The notes: a model not told the origin generated them from the sequence alone. A DNA stretch of 34,165 nt from an uncultured Collinsella sp. (GCA_900541725.1 UQLB01000023.1:1-34165), one strand, 5' to 3'; shown: positions 16,363-23,830, counted from the stretch's first letter. Translations and numbers: made by a program.

Positions 16363-16401
16363 TCAAAACCACCACAAAGGTGCCTGTCCCCTTTTTGGTG
16401 G
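16363..16401 (-). terminator. Terminator of the GlnR-like gene
   Basis: CCACCACAAAGG (16369-16380) pairs with CCTTTTTGGTGG (16390-16401) with one mismatch, and the minus strand continues TTTTG. It lies 4 nt after the regulator stop codon and shares CACCACAAAGGTGCCTG with the terminator at 157-191. Confidence 0.7.
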
Positions 16402-16405
16402 AAAT

Positions 16406-17068
16406 CTAGTCCTTAAACAGATAGCCCACGCCGCGGACGGTGGTGATGTGTGCCGCGATCTGCGGGCCCACCTTGGAGCGGATGCGTCGAATGTGTACGT
16501 CGACGGTGCGCGTGCCGCCGCAGTACTCAAAGCCCCACACGCGGTGCAGCAGCACCTCGCGGCTGTAGGCGCGGTTGGGGTGCGTGGCCAAAAAGCTCAG
16601 CAGCGAGTACTCCATCAGCGTCAGGTCGATGGGCTCGTTATCGAGCGTCACCTGGTAGGTAGCCAGGTTGATCTCGAGGTTATCGATGTTGAGCACATCG
16701 TCGGCGGTGACGGTCTCCTCCTCGCCCATCAGACGCTGCGCGCGAGCCTTGAGCTCGTTGGGCGTCGCCGTAGGGCATACAAAGTCGGCATGCGCGTGAT
16801 TGGGCAGGCGCAAGGTGCCGAGTGCCTCGTCGTCGACAATCACCAGCATGGGGACACCGCCGCGATCGTCAAGCCACTTGGCAATCTGATCGATGCGGTC
16901 GCTGCGGATGCCATCGGAATCGAGAATCAGCAGGTCAAAGTCGTGCGCCGCAGTTGGCGAATCGGGGGTTGCCAGGCTCACCTCGACACCCAGGGTAGTC
17001 GTCAAGCTGCGGGCAAACTCGTGGAAGCGCGTCGTGCGCGCCATGAACAGGGCACTCTTTTCGGACAT
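16406..17068 (-). CDS. OmpR-type orphan regulator, GlnR-like
   Basis: A 220-residue protein with an N-terminal receiver-like domain (about 1-115; DFDLLILDSDGIRSD) and a C-terminal OmpR-type winged helix (about 125-220), including LLHRVWGFEYCGGTRTVDVH and HITTVRGVGYLF. No histidine kinase gene is adjacent. Its place next to the glutamine-synthetase-like gene is the context of actinobacterial GlnR, an orphan regulator of nitrogen genes whose receiver is not controlled by ordinary phosphorylation. The ATG at 17068 has GGAGG 5-6 nt upstream. It follows the glutamine-synthetase-like gene by 50 bp on the same strand. A GlnR-box-like site (18522-18537) precedes that gene. Function is inferred from context. 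Confidence 0.72.
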   Translation of the reverse strand: MSEKSALFMARTTRFHEFARSLTTTLGVEVSLATPDSPTAAHDFDLLILDSDGIRSDRIDQIAKWLDDRGGVPMLVIVDDEALGTLRLPNHAHADFVCPTATPNELKARAQRLMGEEETVTADDVLNIDNLEINLATYQVTLDNEPIDLTLMEYSLLSFLATHPNRAYSREVLLHRVWGFEYCGGTRTVDVHIRRIRSKVGPQIAAHITTVRGVGYLFKD

Positions 17069-17118
17069 ATCGGCCTCCAAAGAAATGAGCTCAATCGTAC
17101 TGGAACAAGCCAGCGCGA

Positions 17119-18456
17119 TTAGGAGTTCGCCAGGTAGTGCTTGATCTCCCACTCGGTGATCGTAGACTCAAACTTATGCCACTCGTCGCGCTTCTTTTTG
17201 AGGAAGAAACTGTGGATGTGCTCGCCGAGGGCATCCTTCATAAACTGCGAGTCCTCAAACACGTCGAGCGCCTCTTTGAGCGAGCGCGGCAGCGGCGTGT
17301 AGCCGGCCTCGACCATCTGACGGTCGGTAAGCTTGAGCGTCTCGGCCGTGGCCTCGGGCGGGAGCTCCAGCTTGCGCTCGATGCCATCCAGACCAGCCGC
17401 CAGCGTAACGGCGTTGACCAGGTACGGATTGGCCATGGGATCGGGACTGCGCAGCTCGATGCGCGTGGACAGCTGCTTGCCGGGCTTGTAGACCGGAATG
17501 CGGACCATGCTCGCGCGGTTGCGCAGGCCCCACGTGGCGTACTGCGGCACGGAGTCGCCACCCGTGGTGATGCGCTTGTACGAGTTGACCGTGGGGTTGG
17601 TGATGGCGCTGATCTCGCGCGCGTGCGCCAAGATGCCGGCCATGTAGTGCTTGGCGATATCGGAGAGGTGGTACTTCTCGTCGTCCTCGCCCCAAAAGAC
17701 GTTGTTGCCGTCATGGTCGAACAGCGACTGGCACAGGAACATGGCACTGCCGTCCTCGCCCGCCAACGGCTTGGGCATAAAGGAGGCGTGGCAACCGCTC
17801 TCGTAGGCCTGCTGCTTAATGATGAGTTTGGCCGTGGTGATGGCGTCGGACATGCTCAGGGCCTCGGCGTGACGCAGGCTCATGCCATGCTGTGAGCGGC
17901 CGGCGGCGTGGAAGGTGTACTCCACGGGCACGGACATCTTCTCGAGCGTGAGAACCGTGTTGCGACGCAGGTCGCGGGCGGCATCGCTCACCGAAAGATC
18001 GAAGTAGCCCACGTTGTCGAGCGGCTCGGGGGTGTGCTCGTCGGGGAAGTAGTAATACTCCAGCTCGGCACCCACGTTGAGCAGATAGCCAGCCTTCTCG
18101 GCCTTGCGGAACATGCGGCGCAGGGCATCGCGCGGGTCGCCGGCAAATGGCTTGCGATCGGGAGTGCACACGTCGCAGAACACGCGGGCGACGCCGTTGT
18201 GGCTCGGGCGCCACGGCAGGATCTGGAAGGTCGAAGCGTCTGGGAACGCCAGCATGTCGGCTTCCTCGGGCGTGGCAAAACCCTCGATGGCGGAGCCGTC
18301 AAAGCCAATACCCTCCTCAAAAGCGACCTCGAGGTCCTCGGGGCTAATGGCAAAGTTCTTGAGGCGGCCGAGAATGTCGACAAACCACAGACGCACAAAG
18401 CGGATGTCACGCTGCTCTACGGAGCGGAGTACGTAATCGATGTTCTGCTGGTTCAT
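17119..18456 (-). CDS. Glutamine-synthetase-like protein with altered active site
   Basis: A 445-residue protein aligning end to end with type I glutamine synthetase, with the short GSI-alpha form's length. Retained: GFDGSAIEGF, ELEYYYF (Glu131 and Glu133), MPKPL, NPTVNSYKR, RNRAS and RIELRSPDPMANPYL. Changed: the usual HHEVAPGQHE is FHAAGRSQHG, so both n1-metal glutamates (Salmonella Glu212 and Glu220) are Ala184 and Gly191. The usual GMHxH is AMFLC, so the n2 His269 is Phe240. GYEAP, with Glu327, is GGDSVP. It may be a non-catalytic sensor, a ligase with another substrate, or an enzyme with a rearranged metal site. The ATG at 18456 has GGGGAG 5 nt upstream. It is followed by the GlnR-like gene. 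Confidence 0.85.
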   Translation of the reverse strand: MNQQNIDYVLRSVEQRDIRFVRLWFVDILGRLKNFAISPEDLEVAFEEGIGFDGSAIEGFATPEEADMLAFPDASTFQILPWRPSHNGVARVFCDVCTPDRKPFAGDPRDALRRMFRKAEKAGYLLNVGAELEYYYFPDEHTPEPLDNVGYFDLSVSDAARDLRRNTVLTLEKMSVPVEYTFHAAGRSQHGMSLRHAEALSMSDAITTAKLIIKQQAYESGCHASFMPKPLAGEDGSAMFLCQSLFDHDGNNVFWGEDDEKYHLSDIAKHYMAGILAHAREISAITNPTVNSYKRITTGGDSVPQYATWGLRNRASMVRIPVYKPGKQLSTRIELRSPDPMANPYLVNAVTLAAGLDGIERKLELPPEATAETLKLTDRQMVEAGYTPLPRSLKEALDVFEDSQFMKDALGEHIHSFFLKKKRDEWHKFESTITEWEIKHYLANS

Positions 18457-18521
18457 GTCGCTCCCCTTTCTTTCGGGCGGGTTTCGACTGGTCTATATCG
18501 CAGATACTATCGCAGAAAAAT

Positions 18522-18537
18522 GTTTCCGCAGGGTTAA
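18522..18537 (-). promoter_or_regulatory. GlnR-box-like site upstream of the GS-like gene
   Basis: On the minus strand TTAAC, 6 bp, GAAAC fits the actinobacterial GlnR consensus GTnAC-n6-GAAAC apart from the first base. It is 66 bp upstream of the start codon, consistent with control by the adjacent GlnR-like regulator. Confidence 0.45.
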
Positions 18538-18590
18538 AGCGTATCAAGCGCTCAAAAAACGTGCGCGAACAGGCAGTTGCGAACGAGTGG

Positions 18591-18962
18591 CTAGCGTTCA
18601 GATTCGGAGACAATTTGTCTACAAGCTCGTTCCAGCGTAGGGAACTCCATCGTCACCGCATCCCATACAACCGAGCGGTCGACATTGCCGTAATCATGCG
18701 CAAGATAATTTCTCATGCCGATAATTCCACGCCATTCGATTTCGGGATGAAGCCGCTGCGAGCGTTCCGACAACTTACCCGCTTCTTCCGTCACCCTAAG
18801 CGCACACATCAAAAGGGAGTCCGCCAACGCCCTCGTCCGCACGTCATTCGCATGCAGAAACTGGTCCTCGGTGATATCAAAAGCCCTGATGCGCTCGTTC
18901 GTTTCAGAGATGGCTTCCAAAACCTCTTGAGCGCGAAGGCCGTCTGACTTACGCGCGATCAT
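18591..18962 (-). CDS. HepT-like HEPN ribonuclease toxin
   Basis: A 123-residue all-helical HEPN protein (DUF86/HepT type). The catalytic motif Rx4HxY is present as RNYLAHDY (Arg84, His89, Tyr91). In characterised HepT/MntA pairs the toxin cuts RNA and is silenced when MntA adds AMP units to the Tyr of this motif. The ATG at 18962 overlaps the nucleotidyltransferase gene by 14 nt, which confirms the pair. Confidence 0.86.
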   Translation of the reverse strand: MIARKSDGLRAQEVLEAISETNERIRAFDITEDQFLHANDVRTRALADSLLMCALRVTEEAGKLSERSQRLHPEIEWRGIIGMRNYLAHDYGNVDRSVVWDAVTMEFPTLERACRQIVSESER

Positions 18963-19443
18963 AAAGGATCACTCCTTCGCGCTCGATTACCGCGGCAAGA
19001 TCGTCATCAAGATGATCACTCGAGACGAGGTCGACCTGCCTCCCGGTTTCTTTGCGCACCGCCTCACCAAACGCCGACAACGCGAAAAGGCCAAAGCCCT
19101 GATCGCGATCGACTTCGAGACGCAAGTCAATGTCACTATCGGCACGCGCCTCGCCACGAGCATACGAGCCAAAAAGAATCACGGTTTTGATGGCGGGAAT
19201 CGAGCTGGCCGCCTCGCGGACGGCGGACTCAATCTGAGCAATATCCAAAATGTCTGCGGCGACGTTTTCGCTCGCAGAGTTTTTACCAAGTGAAGGAACA
19301 AACGGCAGCGAGCGCTCGCGCAGCATCTGCCTCATAAACATATTGACCGCTACAGACGAAGTCATGCCGAGTTCTTCGCACAGCTCGGCAAATGAATCTT
19401 TAATTGACGAGTCCACTCGTACACTCAGTACAGACGCAGCCAT
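18949..19443 (-). CDS. MntA-like nucleotidyltransferase antitoxin with RelB/DinJ-like N-terminus
   Basis: A 164-residue fusion. Residues 1-50 (SVRVDSSIKDSFAELCEELG, then MTSSVAVNMFMRQMLRE) look like a RelB/DinJ-type ribbon-helix-helix DNA-binding domain. Residues 65-164 are a minimal nucleotidyltransferase with GSYARGEARADSDIDL (92-107), the GSxxRGxxxxxSDxDL signature of MntA antitoxins. Standalone MntA lacks the first domain. AGGAGGT lies 6 nt before the ATG at 19443, and the AT-rich upstream stretch (19457-19484) contains GATAAT. The fused domain may make the antitoxin its own repressor; this is inference. Confidence 0.83.
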   Translation of the reverse strand: MAASVLSVRVDSSIKDSFAELCEELGMTSSVAVNMFMRQMLRERSLPFVPSLGKNSASENVAADILDIAQIESAVREAASSIPAIKTVILFGSYARGEARADSDIDLRLEVDRDQGFGLFALSAFGEAVRKETGRQVDLVSSDHLDDDLAAVIEREGVILYDRA

Positions 19444-19485
19444 GGATACCTCCTGTATGACATTGTCTATATATTATCACACAAA

Positions 19486-20508
19486 CTAGCGCGAGGTCGA
19501 AGCGCGGTGTTCGATGTGGCCGGGGATCTCGATGCGCTTGGGGGCGAGCTTTGCGGCATCGCCCACCGTAGTGGTAACGACGTCGATGCGCTCGGACAGG
19601 CGCTCGACTACGCGCTCGGCAATGGTAAGGGTGTCTTGCGCGGCCGTGGTGACGCCGCCAAAGAGCACGTGGTTCCAGGGATAGTCGTCAAACGTCGCGA
19701 TCTTGAGGCCAGCCGGCAACGAGGGTCCCAACTGTGCCAGTGCCTCGGTCAGACGCAGAAAGACCAGGCCGTTGACGGCAATGAGGCCGAGCTTTTTACC
19801 CGCATAGCCGCGGATGGTCTCGTCCAGGCGACTGACACCCGTGGCGCCACCATCGGCCAGGGTGACGACCTCACCCGCAAGGCCGCGTCGCGAAAGCTCG
19901 TCGACAAAGGCCTCGGCACGCTCGCGACGCACAGGGCTGTCGTCGCTTGCCTCGGTGAGCAGGCACAGGCGCTCGCTGCCCGCGACAGCCAAGGCGTCTA
20001 CCAGGCCGGCGACCAGCTCACGGTTGTTGGAGGTCACCAGATCGACACCGCCGGCGGCAATATCGCGGTCGAGCAGCACGACGGGCAGGCGTCCCGCAGC
20101 CGCGGCGATCGCCTCGTCATTGCCGCCGCAGGTGTTGACGACCAGGCCGTCCACGCCGGCATCGATAAGTCTGGTGAGCGACTCTGCTTCCTTGGCGGAA
20201 TCATTGCCGCTAATGGCAGTCATAAGCGAGCAGCCGCGCGCGGCGGCACTGGCGGAAAGGCCCTCGAGCATAGCGCTGGAGAACGGGTTGGCGATGTCGG
20301 CCAGGATCACACCGATGAGGTTGGTACGCGAGCTGCGCAGATTGCGCGCGGCGGCACGTGGACGATAGCCGGTGCGCTCGATAACTGCCGCGATGCGAGC
20401 ACGGGTTTCCTCGGTCATCTGCCCGGGGCGGTTGTTGAGATAGCGCGAGACCGTGGCCGGGCTCACGCCCGCCTCGGCGGCAATGTCCTTGATTCTCATC
20501 TGCGCCAT
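19486..20508 (-). CDS. LacI family repressor of the KDG locus
   Basis: A 340-residue LacI-type regulator. The N-terminal helix-turn-helix is MRIKDIAAEAGVSPATVSRY, with the hinge RPRAAARNLRSSRTNLIGVI. A periplasmic-binding-like sensor domain follows (ILADIANPFSSAMLEGL, FDDYPWNHVLFGGVTT). The ATG at 20508 is used because it precedes the HTH with GGGGTG about 5 nt upstream. It is divergent from KDG kinase, and the shared promoter region holds the pseudo-palindrome ACGAAACCGATTTCGT. The same site recurs before the membrane-protein gene at 24246. The likely inducer is KDG, KDPG or a related sugar acid, inferred from the genes controlled. Confidence 0.88.
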   Translation of the reverse strand: MAQMRIKDIAAEAGVSPATVSRYLNNRPGQMTEETRARIAAVIERTGYRPRAAARNLRSSRTNLIGVILADIANPFSSAMLEGLSASAAARGCSLMTAISGNDSAKEAESLTRLIDAGVDGLVVNTCGGNDEAIAAAAGRLPVVLLDRDIAAGGVDLVTSNNRELVAGLVDALAVAGSERLCLLTEASDDSPVRRERAEAFVDELSRRGLAGEVVTLADGGATGVSRLDETIRGYAGKKLGLIAVNGLVFLRLTEALAQLGPSLPAGLKIATFDDYPWNHVLFGGVTTAAQDTLTIAERVVERLSERIDVVTTTVGDAAKLAPKRIEIPGHIEHRASTSR

Positions 20509-20573
20509 AGCGCACCCCGTTTCCCAATTGTCGGCAGTCTGGGCCATTTTAGGCATTTTTTTAAAAATCTCGC

Positions 20574-20626
20574 TTGCAAAACGTTGTAGATGAGTATACT
20601 ACAACTCGAAACGAAACCGATTTCGT
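20574..20626 (+). promoter_or_regulatory. kdgK promoter with LacI operator
   Basis: TTGCAA (20574-20579) and TATACT (20595-20600) resemble -35 and -10 boxes with a 15-bp spacer. The operator ACGAAACCGATTTCGT (20611-20626) covers the expected transcription start region. A second partial site, AAACCGATTTCGG, follows at 20627-20639. The 16-bp operator is identical to that at 23990-24005, and the -10 to operator spacing is nearly the same. Confidence 0.75.
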
Positions 20627-20642
20627 AAACCGATTTCGGCAA

Positions 20643-20700
20643 GCGTTGGCACGGAGGTGCAAAGATGTACCCTACCGTCTTGGCACCTCCGTGCCAACGC
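20643..20700 (+). ncRNA. Leader hairpin with ACCCTACC loop, kdgK copy
   Basis: GCGTTGGCACGGAGGTGC (20643-20660) pairs perfectly with 20683-20700, an 18-bp stem. The 22-nt loop has AAGA and TCTT that can pair around ACCCTACC. The copy at 24009-24066 has the same stem length and loop but a different stem sequence, which supports a conserved structure. It lies in the 5' leader, 43 nt before kdgK, just after the LacI operator. No known leader family is recognised. Confidence 0.7.
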
Positions 20701-20743
20701 CATATCAAAGGTGTACGCACGAGTAAGAAGGAGCTGCGCGACC

Positions 20744-21778
20744 ATGGGTAAAACGGTTCTTACCTTCGGCGAGATCATGATGAGGCTCTCGCCCAAAGAT
20801 CACCTGCGTATTGAGCAGGCCACCGAGTTCGACGTCCGCTACGGCGGCGCCGAGGCCAACACCGCGCTTTCCCTGGCCTACCAGGGCGACAAGGCCGCCT
20901 ACGTTTCCGTCGTCCCGGCCAACCGCCTGGGCGAGTGCGCTCTGCGCTCGCTGAAGATCTACGACGTCGACACCACGCGCGTCGTGCGTCAGGGCGACCG
21001 TCTTGGCTCCTATGTATTTGAGGTCGGCGCCTCGCAGCGCGGCAACGGTTGCGTCTACGACCGCAAGTACTCGGCCATTAACTTGGCCAAGCGCGACGTC
21101 TTTGACTGGGACGAGATCCTCAAGGGCATCGATGTCTTCTATTTCTCCGGCGTGACCCCCGCCGTCTCCGATGAGATGGCCGCCGCCTGCAAGGATGCGC
21201 TCGCCGCCTGCCGCGCCAAGGGCATCACCACCGTGTGTGACGTGAACTATCGCGGCAAGATGTGGTCGCCCGAGAAGTCGCAGGCCACCATGAGGAAACT
21301 CCTGCCGCTCGTCGACATCTGCATCGCCAACGACGAGGATGCGCCTGCTGGCCTCGGTATGACCTGCGTCTCTGGCTCCCTTGCCCACGGCATCGAGGAG
21401 CGCGACACCTATGTCGAGATGGCCCGTCAGATCTGCGCCGAGTACGGCTGCAAGAAGGTCGCCTCGGTCGTCCGCAACATCTCCTGCGTCGAGCGCTCCA
21501 TCTGGATGGGCATGCTCTTTGAGGCCGAGAGCGGCGAGCACTGGTTCTCCCCGGCTCACGACGTGCACGTACTCGAGGGCGTTGCCGCCGGCGACGCTTT
21601 CAACGCCGGCCTCGTCCATGCCCTCATCAACGACTTTGACCCGCAGGACGCTGTCAACTACGCGATTGCAGCCTCGATCCTCAAGCTCACTATCAAGGGC
21701 GATTCCAACTTGGTGACCGCAGACGAGATCGCAGCCGCGGCATCCGCCGCCGACGGTGGCACCCGCGTCGCCCGTTAA
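20744..21778 (+). CDS. kdgK: 2-keto-3-deoxygluconate kinase (PfkB family)
   Basis: A 344-residue ribokinase-family sugar kinase. N-terminal KTVLTFGEIMMRLSP and RYGGAEANTALSLAYQG are typical of KDG kinases. The C-terminal catalytic motif is VAAGDAFNAGLVHAL, with the catalytic Asp present; Ala replaces the first Gly of GAGD. The expected reaction is ATP-dependent phosphorylation of 2-keto-3-deoxygluconate to KDPG in the cytoplasm. The ATG at 20744 has AAGGAG 10 nt upstream; an earlier in-frame ATG lies inside the leader hairpin. KDPG aldolase, the next enzyme, follows on the same strand. The LacI operator and structured leader indicate regulated expression. Confidence 0.9.
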   Translation: MGKTVLTFGEIMMRLSPKDHLRIEQATEFDVRYGGAEANTALSLAYQGDKAAYVSVVPANRLGECALRSLKIYDVDTTRVVRQGDRLGSYVFEVGASQRGNGCVYDRKYSAINLAKRDVFDWDEILKGIDVFYFSGVTPAVSDEMAAACKDALAACRAKGITTVCDVNYRGKMWSPEKSQATMRKLLPLVDICIANDEDAPAGLGMTCVSGSLAHGIEERDTYVEMARQICAEYGCKKVASVVRNISCVERSIWMGMLFEAESGEHWFSPAHDVHVLEGVAAGDAFNAGLVHALINDFDPQDAVNYAIAASILKLTIKGDSNLVTADEIAAAASAADGGTRVAR

Positions 21779-21793
21779 TTCGTTCCCCATTCC

Positions 21794-21833
21794 GCGGGCC
21801 GCAGCTTTCCAATCCCATACCCCTGCGGCCCGC
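21794..21833 (+). terminator. Hairpin after kdgK, possible partial terminator
   Basis: GCGGGCCGCAG (21794-21804) pairs with CTGCGGCCCGC (21823-21833) around an 18-nt loop containing CCCATACCC. There is no T-tract, so processing or attenuation between kdgK and eda is as likely as termination. It stands 16 nt before the structured element at 21850, as the ACCCTACC hairpin stands 21 nt before the second copy. Confidence 0.5.
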
Positions 21834-21849
21834 TCCCCGATTCCTCCGG

Positions 21850-21982
21850 CCGGGCAAAACCACCAGTCCCATTCCGGTTTTGCCTGGCATTCCCTACATG
21901 ACTGGTCGAGCAGCCGGTTTTGGAATTGCTTGAACCCCAAGCAGTGCCTCCGATAACCAATCCAAAATCGGCTCCTGACCAG
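21850..21982 (+). ncRNA. Structured RNA element, copy 1 (before eda)
   Basis: P1 is CCGGGCAAAACC (21850-21861) with GGTTTTGCCTGG (21876-21887), loop ACCAGTCCCATTCC. The loop's ACCAGTC can pair with GACTGGT (21900-21906), a possible pseudoknot. P2 is CTGGTC (21902-21907) with GACCAG (21977-21982). P3 is CCGGTTTTGGA (21914-21924) with TCCAAAATCGG (21961-21971). P4 is TGCTTG (21927) with CAAGCA (21938-21943), followed by unpaired GTGCCTCCGATAACC (21944-21958). P2 and the pseudoknot share CTGGT, so they may be mutually exclusive. The copy at 24088-24212 keeps every helix with different sequence. It ends 50 nt before eda. Confidence 0.72.
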
Positions 21983-22032
21983 CACATTTGGCAATCACGC
22001 GCCCATGCGCGCCACACATCGAAAGGAACATC

Positions 22033-22674
22033 ATGTTCGATCAGTTCTACACCACGCTTGAGTCCCTGGGCATCGTGCCGGTCGTTGTGCTCGACAAGGT
22101 CGAGGACGCCGCTCCGCTCGCCCACGCCCTTATGGCAGCTGGCATGAAGTCCGCCGAGGTCACCTTCCGCACCGCCTGCGCCGCCGAGTGCATCGCCGCT
22201 ATGGCCGAGGCCGAGCCCGAAATGTGCGTTGGCGCCGGCACTGTCCTGACCGTCGAGCAGGTTGAGCAGGCCCGCGCAGCCGGTGCCAAGTTCATCGTCT
22301 CCCCGGGTTACAACGAGGACGTTGTGAAGCACTGCATCGACATCGACCTGCCTGTCCTTCCCGGCACCGTAACCCCCTCCGAGGTCACCGCAGCCGAGAA
22401 CCTGGGCCTCAAGGTCACCAAGTTCTTCCCCGCGTCCCAGTATGGCGGCCTGAACACCATCAAGGCCCTCGCCGCTCCGTTTGTCGGTCACCGCTTTATG
22501 CCCACCGGCGGCGTGAGCACCGCCAACGTCGAGGAGTACCTGAGCTCCTCCGCCATCATCGCCTGCGGTGGCACCTGGATGGTCAAGCCGGCCCTGTTTG
22601 CCGACGGCGACTTCTCCAAGGTCGAGCAGATTGCCCGCGAGGCCATGGACGTCGTCAAGAAGGTCCGCGGCTAG
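22033..22674 (+). CDS. eda: KDPG aldolase (bifunctional KDPG/KHG aldolase family)
   Basis: A 213-residue class I aldolase. The Glu of the EVTFRTACAAE motif and the Schiff-base Lys in KVTKFFPASQYGG are both present, as is the phosphate loop MPTGGVSTANVEEYL. It splits 2-keto-3-deoxy-6-phosphogluconate into pyruvate and glyceraldehyde-3-phosphate. The ATG at 22033 has GAAAGGAA 5-6 nt upstream; an in-frame ATG at 21988 lies just beyond the structured RNA and lacks family similarity. It follows kdgK by 254 bp, a gap filled by conserved RNA structure, and ends in a clear terminator. Confidence 0.95.
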   Translation: MFDQFYTTLESLGIVPVVVLDKVEDAAPLAHALMAAGMKSAEVTFRTACAAECIAAMAEAEPEMCVGAGTVLTVEQVEQARAAGAKFIVSPGYNEDVVKHCIDIDLPVLPGTVTPSEVTAAENLGLKVTKFFPASQYGGLNTIKALAAPFVGHRFMPTGGVSTANVEEYLSSSAIIACGGTWMVKPALFADGDFSKVEQIAREAMDVVKKVRG

Positions 22675-22691
22675 GTTTAGCTCTCTATCGT

Positions 22692-22729
22692 GAAAGGGGG
22701 CGTGCCCTAGACCTCGCCCCCTTTCTTTT
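22692..22729 (+). terminator. Terminator after eda
   Basis: GAAAGGGGGCG (22692-22702) pairs perfectly with CGCCCCCTTTC (22715-22725), then TTTT. It lies 18 nt past the eda stop codon. Confidence 0.85.
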
Positions 22730-22830
22730 AAAGCGGCTCGGAAGCGCGCCGTTTCCGTCACGAACAAGAACCAAAACCGTCTTGTATGCTGATAGAACGT
22801 GACGGAAGCGACACGCCCCCGAGCCGCTTT
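22730..22830. repeat. 101-bp imperfect palindrome
   Basis: Arms of 33 nt (22730-22762 and 22798-22830) are complementary at most positions. The outer 12 bp (AAAGCGGCTCGG) and the inner TTCCGTCACG/CGTGACGGAA are perfect. The loop contains a further ACAAGA/TCTTGT pair (22764-22769, 22780-22785). It begins right after the eda terminator. Confidence 0.65.
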
Positions 22831-22892
22831 GCCTACTCGGCTGGCAACCGCGCCCAGTTGAGCCACATCGACAAAAACCGAGCCATCAAAAC

Positions 22893-22959
22893 AGCTGCGG
22901 CGCCGTCTGGAGGAATGGACCCTTGCTTCCGGTCTTTTCCTCCAAGCGGCGCCGCAGCT
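22893..22959. repeat. 67-bp palindrome
   Basis: AGCTGCGGCGCCG (22893-22905) complements 22947-22959, and GGAGGAA (22909-22915) complements TTCCTCC (22937-22943). No T-tract on either side. Second of three palindromes between the convergent eda and GntR genes. Confidence 0.6.
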
Positions 22960-22985
22960 TTGTGCCCCGGTTACGCCTCAACGCA

Positions 22986-23050
22986 GTTGCGGTGAAATAG
23001 GGACTGTTTGCGCCACCTAGGCCGCAAAACAGTCCCTATTTCACCGCAAC
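22986..23050. repeat. Palindrome B1, downstream of GntR gene
   Basis: The arm starting GTTGCGGTGAAATAGGGACT (22986-23012) is complementary to 23023-23050, with a one-base bulge. The sister palindrome at 23831-23897 begins with the same GTTGCGGTG and has a balanced change in the inner arm. It lies 15 bp beyond the GntR stop codon. Confidence 0.75.
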
Positions 23051-23065
23051 TTATATGGGGATTGA

Positions 23066-23758
23066 TTAGATGAACGAGTCTTTGGACAGCTCAAAATAGT
23101 CGGGATGCAAGGCGATAACCGGGCCCTGCTCCTCGGGCATCAGGTGCAAGTGCGTCTCCGCCAGATAACTCGCCGCATCGGTATCGCCCCTCTTAATGGC
23201 CTCGAGAATCCGGCGATGCTGCCGACGAATCGGTTCCCAATCCAGATCCTGCGACACCATACGCAACCAGTTGTATCGCTCAAAATGCGTGTTGACGCTC
23301 TTCATCCAATCCCACAACATGTGACGACCGGCAATCTCAAAACATGTCTCATGGAACAGGTTATCCAGGTCAAAGAAACGGCGCGTTTCGCCATGGTCGA
23401 GCGACTCGGACTCGGCAAGGATCTGCTCAATCCGCTGCTTTTGCTCGGGCGAGGCGGCCGAACAGCATTTAATGAGCACGCTTCTCTCGAGTTTCTCACG
23501 CAAGAAACAGGCGTTCTCGGCGCGTTCCATGCTGATCTTAGAGACGTAGGTGCCGCTTTTGGGACGCGTTTCCACCAGCTCCTGCTCACGCAGGCGCACA
23601 AAGGACTCGCGAATGGGCGTGCGCCCGATTCCCGTCTCTTTTTCCAGACCAATCGCCGAAAGGCGTGTGCCGGGCTTGAGCTCGGCGTAGATGATCTTGG
23701 AGCGCAGTGCGTTGTACGCCTGGTCTTGCAGGCTCTGATAATGCTGGTGCTGTTCCAT
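23066..23758 (-). CDS. GntR family regulator, FCD subfamily
   Basis: A 230-residue regulator. The N-terminal winged helix (QDQAYNALRSKIIYAELKPG, then LEKETGIGRTPIRESFVRLR) is GntR type. The C-terminal all-helical FCD domain carries DNLFHETCFEIAGR and HRRILEAIKRGDTDAA, whose His residues usually bind a metal and a carboxylic acid ligand. The ATG at 23758 has GAGGG close upstream; starts farther upstream would run into palindrome B2. It lies between eda and the membrane-protein gene, which fits a sensor for a sugar acid. Palindromes B1 and B2 flank the gene. Its targets are unknown. Confidence 0.87.
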   Translation of the reverse strand: MEQHQHYQSLQDQAYNALRSKIIYAELKPGTRLSAIGLEKETGIGRTPIRESFVRLREQELVETRPKSGTYVSKISMERAENACFLREKLERSVLIKCCSAASPEQKQRIEQILAESESLDHGETRRFFDLDNLFHETCFEIAGRHMLWDWMKSVNTHFERYNWLRMVSQDLDWEPIRRQHRRILEAIKRGDTDAASYLAETHLHLMPEEQGPVIALHPDYFELSKDSFI

Positions 23759-23830
23759 AAAGCCCTCGGATGAAGCCTCGGTTGATCGAATACCACCATG
23801 CAATACTATCGCATCCCCCGCCCCCTCATA

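Noticed and set aside
16406..17068. Ordinary two-component response regulator
   Set aside because: No kinase gene is adjacent and the setting beside a glutamine-synthetase-like gene with a GlnR-box-like site favours an orphan GlnR-type regulator.
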